A stretch of 23,936 bases of DNA from Russula earlei. Lineage: Eukaryota > Basidiomycota > Agaricomycetes > Russulales > Russulaceae. Positions within the stretch are counted from its first letter, which is position 1; the number at the start of each line of letters is the position of its first letter. Shown here one piece after another: positions 9,344-17,142 of the stretch. The stretch spans positions 1 through 23,936 of the forward strand of contig JAGFNK010000724.1 in assembly GCA_025769875.1 (NCBI GenBank). The letters run 5' to 3'. The position numbers and the translations under genes are program-made. The notes below the pieces were generated by a model that worked only from the letters and a program-made list of their open reading frames with translations, ran no database searches and had not been told where the DNA came from.

Positions 9344-9751
9344 ATGGTCAGAATGGAGAGGTAAGAGGGGCAATGAGTGGCTGGCCGTCACTCCAATCAC
9401 ACTGAAAACAATGTTGCACACCACAACACTTGAGTCAAAAACATTATGGGGCTGCCTCAAGACAGCCCATGGGTACAACATGAGGGAAAAATAATGGATA
9501 TAGACCATGATTTTGAGTTGTAATTCATCTAATACACATGTGGAGGTGGCTTGAGTCCAGCTCCACCAATTCTCACTCAAATCTCATGAAAACAATGGGG
9601 CTGCCTAGCCCTCATTCAGGCGATTTAGGGACAATAAGTTTCATATGAATTTAAGCTGTTTTGAGGGAGATATTCATCCCGCATGTTTGAGGGGGTTTCT
9701 GCACCGATTTGGGTGGAATTCAAGCTCCGCCAAGTGCACTGAAAACGGCAA
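9344..9751 (-). repeat. Right terminal inverted repeat of E1-1
   Basis: About 408 bp, the inverted counterpart of 6875-7282. Differences between the two are scattered single substitutions, mostly transitions. Confidence 0.88.
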
Positions 9752-9849
9752 TAAGGCTACTAGCTACAGTCTCGAATAGGAGGGAGCTTTTTGTTGAGAT
9801 TATCATTGATTTGGGTGATTTGGTGTGTTACCACTACCCTGGGACGTTG

Positions 9850-10194
9850 TGATGTAATCACAGCCAAGGCGCGTTGACACATTGGTTACACGGACCAGGC
9901 ATCACCGGCTTAGCTTAGACGCATGACACGTTGGATCATGCAGTCCGGCTCAGCTCATATGCTGAGATCTGCGTTACTTACAATGATAAGTTAATTGATG
10001 ACAATCGGTAGCTACTAACAACTGATCCTTGTATGATCTTTGTTTCTTATTGATGGTAGCTACCTGCAGTGTACTTAGAGATGCTCTGGAGTACTTAAGA
10101 GCGTTGTATTTCGATAGATCACTTCAGTCTTGTCTTACACAATACTGAAGTGAGTACTTACTGTTTCCTATCTTGTCTATCGCATCTAATCACA
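9850..10194. mobile_element. Solo LTR, 345 bp, with 5-bp target duplication
   Basis: The segment starts TGATGTAATCACAGCC and ends ATCTAATCACA, giving TG...CA ends. It is flanked by a perfect CGTTG duplication at 9845-9849 and 10195-10199. No coding or priming sequence is attached. A 24-bp block inside it (10126-10149) recurs outside at 10232-10255, so a piece of a related LTR probably lies next to it. Confidence 0.82.
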
Positions 10195-10199
10195 CGTTG

Positions 10200-10689
10200 T
10201 AGATATCTTTTGATAGGTATTACTGATTTATAGTCTTGTCTTACACAATACTGAAATATCTTTTGATAGATCTTAAGGATCTTGTTGTTGTTATCATAAC
10301 CTGCGCCCATCTGTTTCAACACTTTTGCCTCTGCATTAAAACGTCTCATCTGCCTGTGTGAACCATTCCCTCAAGAACACACACACACCCTCTCTTGCGC
10401 ACGCGTGTGCGTTGCATTCCGGGGCACGACCTTGCTCTCCCCTGCTCCCTTCTGCTCCTACCTGCCCTTGGATCAAGCCCCACGGACTCCACGTGCCCGA
10501 CCTGGTGTGCTACAGTCCAGAGACCTGCTATCGTCTTGCCAGTGATGTTTTCCGTCTGTCTCACTGTATTTTCCTTGCTGTGGTTGCACGCTACAGCTGT
10601 AAATAGTCATGTGTAGGGATATCCTATCATGCTCGGGGTTGGTCAGCACCCCAAAACGTGAAAATTCAACAAGTGAAACCCATTATTTG
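10200..10689 (+). other. E3 interior: LTR-like piece and hAT-like leader segment
   Basis: The first ~60 bp repeat parts of the adjacent LTR (24-bp repeat at 10232-10255; TCTTTTGATAG twice). From about 10430 to 10515 the sequence (TTGCTCTCCCCTGCTCC, then CTTGGATCAAGCCC and CCCGACCTGG) is related to 15560-15650 in the second hAT copy. No ORF or domain is recognised. The 98 bp between E1-1 and the LTR (9752-9849) are also unassigned. Confidence 0.45.
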
Positions 10690-11296
10690 GCCGTATCTAG
10701 ATACAGTACATGAGATGATACTGTCCAAGTTTCAAGCCAATCCATTGAGAAATAGTTGAGATATGGCAGTTCGAAATTTCGCATGCAGATTGGCACCCAA
10801 AAATTGAAACTTCAGGAACTGAACACTAGGCTCCCATATTTTAGCTGCACCTAGACACAGTATATAAGGTTCTACTGTCCAAGTTTCAAGGCAATATATT
10901 GAGAAACGGTTGAGATATGGCAGTTCAAAATTTTGCACTCAGATCACACCCAAAAATTGAAACTTCAAGAACTAAGAATTAGACCCCAACTCTTGGACTG
11001 CACCTAGATACTGTACATGAGATCCCATTGTCGAAGTTTCAAGTCAATCGATTGAGAAACAGTTGAGATATAGCAGTTCAAAGTTTTGCACCCATGTCAG
11101 CACCTGAAAATCGACATTTCAAGAACAGAATATTATGCTCCCATATTTTAGCTGCACCTAGATACAGTATATAAGGTTCTACTGTCAAAGTTTCAAGGCA
11201 ATCTGTTGAGAAGCTGTTGAGATATAGCAGTTTTGACTTTGAACTTGAAATGACATCCAAAATGGCAAGTGCAAGGTCACGTGAAAACAAAAGTAA
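10690..11296 (-). repeat. Right inverted arm of E3 with ~152-bp subterminal repeats
   Basis: Successive units begin near 10724, 10874, 11027 and 11179 at CTGTC(A/C/G)AAGTTTCAAG, giving a period of about 152 bp. The part from about 10760 to 11296 is the reverse complement of 4243-4720. One unit is full length here and shortened in the left arm. Confidence 0.85.
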
Positions 11297-12177
11297 TCTC
11301 TTCTCCTTGCTATCTTTCTTGCCAATGAAGAATACTAGCGACACATAATTAGATGCTCCAGGTTTGATATATCCTTTGTCCAGTTCCTCTTTGAGATATT
11401 TTCTCAAGTATTCCTTTTCTTCCTGAGACAAAGGTAGAACTTGCAATCCAGTGATCTAGGGGCATCAGGAAACAAGTTTATTTTCATGTCTTCTTCCCTA
11501 CTTGAAGGAAAACATGTTGAGGCTTCCTTCAAAAAGACTTTAGCATGCCTTTGATATTCTTTGGGAAAGTCCTGTTCAGACAATTTTTGCATTTTCAAAT
11601 TTTGATCTCTAGCCCATTCTTGAGCTCAGCTAGTTTTCCAAATATATATGGCTTGACCTCCTTTTGGTTCTCCATATTGCTTAATTGCTTTTACTTGCAA
11701 GGATTTGATATAAAGATTGAGATACTTGACTTGTGCACTTTCTAAGTGTAAGGCACCTTCCTTGAGTTCTCCCTTTTTCCAATCCATGGTTGGTTCAAAT
11801 TCCCATAAAAAGGGGTATCCTAGTATGACTCAATCTCCACCCAAAGACATGATATTAAACTTTTGTAACTTGTTCTTCTTGTTGTAATGGACCCTGAGCC
11901 AACAGAAGTGTTTGAGTTCTCCTTTCTTCTTTTCAGTTCCATCCACATTTCAAACCATCATTGGTTCTTGGAGATCTTGTCTTTCTATTCATAATCTTTT
12001 CCAGGTTTCTTTGTCAAGGAAGTTTTCTGTAGCTCCACTTTTCAGTAAAGCCATTTCAGTGGCCACTCCTTGTGCCATGTGAAATGAAAAGGGGACATTC
12101 ATAGTTGCAATTCTCCTAATGTACACAGTGTGAGTTCCTGCTGCCCTTAGTCTGGCCATTGACCTTGGGCTTATCAA
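11297..12177 (-). pseudogene. Gypsy protease and N-terminal RT (pseudogene)
   Basis: The protease motif is LLKSGATENFLD where the family has the active-site triad D-S-G, so the catalytic Asp is replaced by Lys. A retropepsin spacer follows (SLGGD, stop, VILGYPFLWEFEPTMDW). The RT start is visible as PLSQEEKEYLRKYLKEELDK, then GYIKP and SLVFFIGKKDSKEK, which leads directly into the palm at 4242. TGA codons at 11989-11991, 11950-11952 and 11830-11832 replace expected Arg codons. A frameshift near 11435 separates LDCK from the PLSQEE block. The pol frame opens in a frame different from gag around 12177, which suggests expression by ribosomal frameshifting while the element was alive. Confidence 0.85.
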
Positions 12178-13526
12178 AAATCCTTGTCTGCCATTATCCT
12201 GTCTAAGAAGGCATTCTTTTCTTCCATCTTCATTCCTTTGATTGCCACCATGATACTATTGTTGTCATATGCAGGAGGTTGTTCTTCCTCTTTGGATTCC
12301 TTTGTATGTTCATCTTCTTCTGCTTCTGTTGTTCATGCCCTTACATCCTTTCCTTTTTGTTTAAGGTCTTCTTTCTTCTTCCTCTGAGGGCATTGATGAC
12401 TTGTAAGACTGACATTCTTGCACATGAAGCATTTCCCTTCTGCTTGTAGCTCCTTTCTTTCTTCTTCACTCAGTCTTTGAGTGGTTCTTACTACATCCAC
12501 ATCCATAGCATTTGGATCCTTTTTGGCATTTTTCTCTTTCCAGTTACAAAGTCTCTGTGCCCTAGAGCTTAGGTTTCCAGATGTCCCTAGGGCATTTTTA
12601 ATTTCATTTAGGGCTGCAGCTTCTTCCCTTGCTATGGTTTGCCAGCCATCAAGATTACCTGCTGCAGGTAGAGGCCTTCTCCAAAGAATCATGGCATGTA
12701 AGTTTCTTCAGAGTCCATCCCTGAACAATTTGACTGTTCCTTGCATGTTCCTTGGCCACCCAGATGCAAGTAGATACTGATTGAAGGTAGCAATGAAATC
12801 ATCTAACTCTCCTTCTTTCATGGTGAGTTGCTGGATATTCATTGTGGCATCTTCTATGGTAGTGCTGTCATGCCATTGATTTAGGAAGTCTGTTGAAAAG
12901 AGGTTCCATAGGTCCTCATAGTTTTGAAGGTGAGTGGGAGGTAATTGATTTGCATGATCTCCTTGCACTCTTTGTACTAGGGCTTCCAATTGTTGTATTA
13001 CCCAGCCATCTACCTTGTCTCCTTTTATAAAGGAGAGCACACAAACCAACATTGTTCCATGGACAGTGGCTTATAAATTTCCTGAACTTGGGTGAGTAGT
13101 TTGTGTTGCTATTTGAGTAGCAGTAGCCATGATTTCTAATGCCACCTGGATCAGATCTATTGCTGTGGCAAAACATGCAGTGTGCTCATCAATTCATTCT
13201 TTGTTTTTCTTGATTACTGGCATATTGTCCAGTGACTCTGTCTTCTTTCTTGGTTCTTCAGAACTGGTAATCAAAATGTCTTTTTCTGGCTCACTTCTAA
13301 ATAGCCACCCTGCCAAATAGGGTTTCTCTTTGGTTCCTAGACCAAATTCCTCTGGGTTGATAATAGAGTTGTCTTCAAGCACATGGAACCTGTCTTTGTC
13401 CCAGTCAACGAAGTACCACTGGTTGTTGATATATTCAACTGGGTGAATCTCATTATTGAACTGTACTTCAAAGTAACCTCCTTTGGGGTCTATGGTGGGG
13501 TGCCAACATGCTCTCACACCAGTCAA
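12174..13526 (-). pseudogene. Gypsy gag: capsid and zinc-knuckle nucleocapsid (pseudogene)
   Basis: Gag would form the virus-like particle. A single frame runs from about 13526 to a TGA at 12174-12176 and is interrupted by TGA at 13194-13196, TAA near 13074, TGA at 12708-12710 and TGA at 12333-12335. The capsid part shows the retrotransposon gag pattern (VLSFIKGDKVDGWV, LWNLFSTDFLNQW, LTMKEGELDDFIATFNQYL). The nucleocapsid reads CFMCKNVSLTSHQCP. The two outer Cys pairs match CCHC spacing, but the Gly-His pair is Ser-Leu, so the knuckle lacks its His ligand. A basic tail (QRKKKEDLKQKGK) and an acidic segment follow. The first ~110 residues (MTGVRACWHP..., an alternative start codon) are of unclear function. 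Confidence 0.86.
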
Positions 13527-14006
13527 AGTGAAGTCCTGGACCTCTTTAGTTTGTCTTTGATACCTTGTGTATCCTTTTCCATTGCTTCCTACTTTGAACA
13601 GTGTATCAATTGATGCTGACTCCAGTTTTGTTCAACTTTGATTGTCACGGTAACTAGCTCTGTCAGTTCTCAAGCCTGAAGATGAGTTTGATAGTAAAGG
13701 TGTGTTTGAAGAATGGGCTGGTTCCTGTTGTAAAGAGTAAGGATCCCTGCAGCAGTTGAGGTGTTTTATGCTAAACAGGTTATGGCCAATAGACCCTTCC
13801 TAGTACAACTTGGTCTGTTTGAGAAGCTAGGGTAAGTTTATAATGGGATAGACTAGGGCTGGTTCTACTAGCTATATGTGCTTAGGAGCTCTGTTACCCT
13901 AAGCAACGCAAAGAGAAAGTGAGTAGATAGAGGTTTGAAGAAGAAGAGCTCTTCTCAGTAGAGTGAAGAGAGACTCTTAGGGGAGGAAGGGATAGGTAGA
14001 GTAGAT

Positions 14007-14007
<1 letters not shown>

Positions 14008-14040
<33 letters not shown>
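14008..14040. repeat. (GT)16 microsatellite
   Basis: An uninterrupted dinucleotide run inside the transcribed part of the Gypsy LTR. Confidence 0.97.
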
Positions 14041-14042
<2 letters not shown>

Positions 14043-14176
14043 GAGTTGGTGAGATGGAGATGTGGATGTGGTTTGAGGATTAGGAGTGAAGTGGGTTGAA
14101 GGCAAAGATGTTGGACAAGAGTAGGTTGGATTCTACAAGAGACCAAGCTTAGGGCTGTGGTCACAAAGTACTAAGC

Positions 14177-14186
14177 TTATATATAC
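14177..14186 (-). promoter_or_regulatory. TATA box of the Gypsy 5' LTR
   Basis: GTATATATAAG on the minus strand, preceded by CTCCT. The same CTCCTGTATATA context occurs in the E1 promoters. Confidence 0.55.
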
Positions 14187-14400
14187 AGGAGAAGTGCAGC
14201 AATAGCTGCACTTTGACTGTGCTACTAGTATAGTTAGAGTCATAATAAGTAGGAGTCATAGAAATGAAGCCATGAATGAGTCAGAACCAAGTGACTGTGC
14301 TGCACACTAGGTGTGCAGCATTGCACAGTCAAAAACTAAGAAGCAAATATAAAAGGAAAGAGAACCAAACAAAGGGAAAGTAACAGCAATCCAGTGTTAC

Positions 14401-14738
14401 CTGGACATGTATGGATCACATGATAACAGAGAAGGGATCACAAGACATACGAGATCATGAGACCAGTAAGTAAAGGGATGTATGAAGGCAAGCAGTCCAT
14501 AGCAAAAGGTAAGAAGTGAATGTAAGAGAAAAATGGTATAACATTGATTGTGATATGGACAATCTTGCTCCCCACAAAAATACCAATGGAGTTGACTGTA
14601 TTTTATATCCTCATTTTCTAGGACATGGAGTCTTAGAGGAGTTCCTGTACAATACAGGTTCTTCCTTATGACTACTTCAGCATAGGCTGGAACCAAATTT
14701 TGCTCCTACTTGGTGCAAAGGTGAGTATGCTTGACTTA
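14401..14738. other. No recognised feature
   Basis: A 99-codon minus-strand frame (14397-14696) has no recognisable domain. A purine run TGTGGGGAGCAAGA at about 14565-14580 on the minus strand looks like a polypurine tract, but no LTR edge could be confirmed beside it. Confidence 0.4.
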
Positions 14739-15251
14739 TGTTAAGATTCACCAATCTTAATTGCTTCTCTAGCGATAGAGTTGCTTGATATAGTTCAAGC
14801 ACTAGACTTTGAAGCCATTGATATTATCTCAGGCAAAAGTGAATGAAAGAGATGAGAGGGTCCTCTTATTGCTTATGAGAAGTAGACTTCAAAGAGGGAG
14901 AGAATTGATAAATAATTCAGGAAGTAAGTTGAGCATAAGGCTCTACTTTAGATTCCCCAGAGTATTTATACTGTATCTCAATAACAGCTGATCCAACTTG
15001 TATGAAACTCGGGAAGCACATAGCTGAGCCCCACTATTATCCAAAACAAGAGATTCCAACTGAGAGGTATCAGTAATGACTCACACATGAGTCATCCTTT
15101 CCTAGTATCTGTCATCAATCCAGTAAGCAATCACTAGGCACCATTCATTTGATCAGTAAGCAATAACCAAGCATGAGTCAGCTAATCTGTAAGCAAATGT
15201 AATCAAACATAGGTAAGGAATCAATCATGAACATGAATTGAATTCCTAACA
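14739..15251 (+). mobile_element. LTR-like sequence related to the solo LTR at 1154-1774
   Basis: It starts TGTTAAGATTC and ends ATTCCTAACA, so TGTTA and TAACA form short inverted ends. AAGTTGAGCATAAGGCTC is shared, with one mismatch, with the LTR at 1154-1774, and GATGAGAGGG occurs nearby in both. The flanking pentamers (ACTTA and ATATC) do not match, so it is not a clean solo LTR. The insertion may be rearranged, or the edges misplaced. No pol sequence of the same family adjoins it. Confidence 0.5.
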
Positions 15252-15282
15252 ATATCAGGACATTCCTTAATCATCCATCCAT

Positions 15283-16699
15283 CCTGATTGTAAGGTGTGT
15301 GAACCCACTGGCCTGGTAAATCATGTGACTTGTCCTTGCCCCCTTGCATGCATCCTTTTGTATCTCAAGCTATTCCTTATGCTCTCTCTCTTTCATCATA
15401 ATTTGATCTCACTCAGTCTAGATTCCCTTTCATCATACCTCTTGCCTCTCTGTATATAAACTTCTTAGCTATTCTTTGGACTTCAGCAATAGAAGATTCT
15501 CTTTTGTGCCTCTCACATTAGTCTGCCTGCAAAAGCCAAGAAGCCAAACAACTGCGTGCAAGGTGCTTGCTCCCCTCTGTTCTCTCAGCTCATACCCACC
15601 CTTGGATCAAGTCCACTGAACTCAATGTGCCCCAACCTGGCATGCTACACTGATACATTAGTAGACAAGTGGATGCACATTGCCCAGTACATTTGTCCAA
15701 TCATACAGGAAAGCTCAAGGACACTGCCAAGGCCCCTCAACTCTCCTTCCAGCAGAGAGCTGTCAAAGATTTCCATTCTCAACAAGCCAACAAGAACAAT
15801 CCTCCCTCCTCTTTGACAGTGGATACTGACCTGAATGTCTCACCCAGTGCCCCACAGAACAAGTGTGGCATCTCTTCTGTTGATGAGAGTGATGCCAAAG
15901 ATGGAATTGTCAACCACTCAATGCCACATATGTCCCATTTCTGGCCAGCTTTTCTTCTCGCCATGCATTCTTTATAGCCAAAAGGAAGCATTCCATGGCA
16001 ATGCAGGTGAAGAGCAAGCATGCCACATTGGTAACAGAAGACAATACAGCCACTGAGCAGAATATATGTGGCAAGGGTACATTTTGTGTTTCTGAATCAA
16101 AAAGTTTGTTGAGATCAACTGATTACTTTTTGATGTTGTAGGTAAGAAGAAAGGTGAGACTCTTGGAAACCCACAAGCTACAGATGCCAACACATCAATG
16201 TAGACATCCAGCCACTTGACAACAATCCATCTACCTGAGAAGATAACTATCAGGACATTGATTATCTCTTTTGTACTGCTGTTGCCAAAGATGTGAATGG
16301 CAAGTCAAAAAAGTATTGTGTGTGCAAACTATACCTGTAAGCCCTTGCATCCATGTGCTGCAGCATATATTGAGATCAGATGTGCAGGGGTAATAAATAT
16401 AAGAGCCTTGTTGGCAAAGCCACAACTTTGTGACACCATCTTGAAGCATATCATTCAGTACATCAGTTTTGCAACCTTTTATTTTCTTTCTTCAGGGCAA
16501 ATATCATAACTGGGCCAAGACTGCCAACTTTGTGTCAAAGCTTCCTGGGGATGTCAAAAAGCAGAAGGCATCTGTGGAAGAGGCAACACATACTTTGGAT
16601 CATGACCTCATTGAGCAGAAGCCATCTGACTGGGTTGTCCCCTTTTTGGACAAACTCTTCCATCAAGTACTGGTGGAGTGGCTTGTGGCTATGGATCAG
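15283..16699 (+). pseudogene. hAT transposase, 5' end and BED zinc-finger exons (truncated pseudogene)
   Basis: A hAT-type terminus (TGTAAGGTGTGTGAACCCAC) is followed by a promoter-like TGTATATAAAC at about 15460, and a first coding block at about 15669-15977 rich in Ser, Pro and Asn. A GT-AG intron is likely at 16077-16141 (65 bp). The next exon carries CTAVAKDVNGKSKKYCVCKL and, after an interruption, the HHLEAYH block of a BED finger (C-x2-C ... H-x4-H). An in-frame TGA at 16431-16433 precedes it where Arg is usual. A 38-bp intron (16458-16495) then leads to GKYHNWAKTANFVSKLPGDV and EWLVAMDQ, typical of the start of basidiomycete hAT transposases. The exon ends at a GTGAG donor at 16700, and E1-2 starts 11 bp later. 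The catalytic DDE region and dimerisation domain are absent, so the gene is cut off. Confidence 0.75.
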
Positions 16700-16710
16700 G
16701 TGAGCATTTA

Positions 16711-17125
16711 TTGCCGTTTTCAGCACACTTGGCGGAGCTTGAATTCCACCCAAATCGGGCGCAGAAACCCCCTCAAACATGCGGGATGAATATCTCCCTC
16801 AACCTCAAAACAGCTTCAATTCATATGAACATTATTGTCCCTGAATCGCCTGAATGAGGGCTAGGCAGCCCCATTGTTTTCACGAGATTTGAGTGAGAAT
16901 TGGTGGAGCTGGACTCAAGCCACCTCCACATGTGTATTAGATGAATTACAACTCAAAATCATGGTCTATATCTATTATTTCTCCCTCATGTTGTACCCAT
17001 GGGCTGTCTTGAGGCAGCCCCATAGTGTTTTTGACTCAAGTGTTGTGGTGTGCAACATTGTTTTCAGTGTGATTGGAGTGATGGCCAGCCACTCATTGCC
17101 CCTCTTACCTCTCCATTCTGACCAT
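16711..17125 (+). repeat. Left terminal inverted repeat of E1-2
   Basis: About 415 bp, homologous to 6875-7282. It has a short duplication (CTCAACCTCAAA) near 16797 compared with E1-1. Confidence 0.88.
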
Positions 17126-17142
17126 ACACATACCCTGCGCCC

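Larger units (their letters stand above)
6875..9751 (-). mobile_element. E1-1: 2.88-kb non-autonomous element with ~407-bp terminal inverted repeats
   Basis: The element begins TTGCCATTTTCAGCGCACTT and ends in the reverse complement of nearly the same sequence. It is flanked by TA on both sides (6873-6874 and 9752-9753), which fits a Tc1/mariner-like TA duplication but does not prove it. The inverted repeats cover 6875-7282 and 9344-9751. The interior has no transposase. It holds a TATA promoter directed at the left repeat and a long GC-rich low-complexity stretch that encodes a Ser/Ala/Pro/Val-rich frame on the minus strand. A second copy in opposite orientation lies at 16711-19617. The interior is much richer in CpG than the surrounding old retroelements, so this family is younger. 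Confidence 0.85.
4243..11296. mobile_element. Large inverted-repeat element (E3) inserted in the Gypsy RT gene
   Basis: The RT reading frame stops at about 4242 and continues at about 11297, so the 7-kb interval is an insertion. Its two ends are inverted copies of each other. Both start close to a GATTACT heptamer, then (A/G)TTTTCA(C/T)GTGACC and CTTGCACTTGCC, and run for about 480-540 bp. The arms are built from ~152-bp tandem units. The middle holds coding-like fragments (5015-5461 and 5892-6206), a hAT-type terminus (6223-6290), inverted-repeat element E1-1 and a solo LTR. I see no transposase that clearly belongs to E3, so it is non-autonomous or gutted. No clean target duplication could be read at the edges, so the superfamily is open (KDZ, hAT and CACTA-like elements all carry subterminal repeats). 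Confidence 0.72.
1..14400 (-). mobile_element. Ty3/Gypsy chromovirus-type LTR retrotransposon, dead and interrupted
   Basis: Read on the minus strand, the parts follow the Ty3/Gypsy order: LTR (about 14400-13643), gag (13526-12174), protease and N-terminal RT (12177-11297), RT palm (4242-3736), RT connection and RNase H (2489-1775), then integrase and the start of a chromodomain (1148-1). The 3' LTR lies outside the window. Three interruptions split the coding region: a solo LTR at 1154-1774, a Copia-derived segment with unassigned sequence at about 2490-3735, and the large element E3 at about 4243-11296. The pol frame resumes on the far side of the solo LTR and of E3, so both are later insertions into one element. 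Many in-frame TGA codons and lost catalytic residues show it cannot move by itself. The exact outer edge near 14400 is uncertain. Confidence 0.88.
13643..14400 (-). repeat. 5' LTR of the Gypsy element
   Basis: On the minus strand the LTR ends GTTACCGTGACA at 13643, about 115 bp ahead of gag. The right edge is placed near 14400 (GGTAACACTGG on the minus strand) and is approximate, since the partner LTR is outside the window. It contains a TATA box at 14177-14186, a GT microsatellite at 14008-14040 and two short hairpins (14194-14211 and 14299-14319) upstream of the TATA. No convincing tRNA-complementary primer site was found right after it. Confidence 0.65.

Noticed and set aside
8650..9405. 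251-codon plus-strand Ala/Glu/Thr/Gly-rich ORF in E1-1 (and its partner at 17064-17801)
   Set aside because: It is the antisense reading of the GCTGAG/CTCAGC repeat and runs into the inverted repeat. Kept as an observation, not as a gene.
6875..9751. E1 as a Mutator-like element because of its long inverted repeats
   Set aside because: No 8-11 bp target duplication is present at either copy; only TA is shared at the edges.
14397..14696. 99-codon minus-strand ORF considered as a chromodomain or integrase tail
   Set aside because: Residues do not match either family when read in all three frames.
15252..16262. ATCAGGACATT at about 15255 and 16251 as a target duplication around a 1-kb insertion
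   Set aside because: The second copy lies inside a continuous hAT exon and no element ends are seen at either place; judged a chance 11-bp match.
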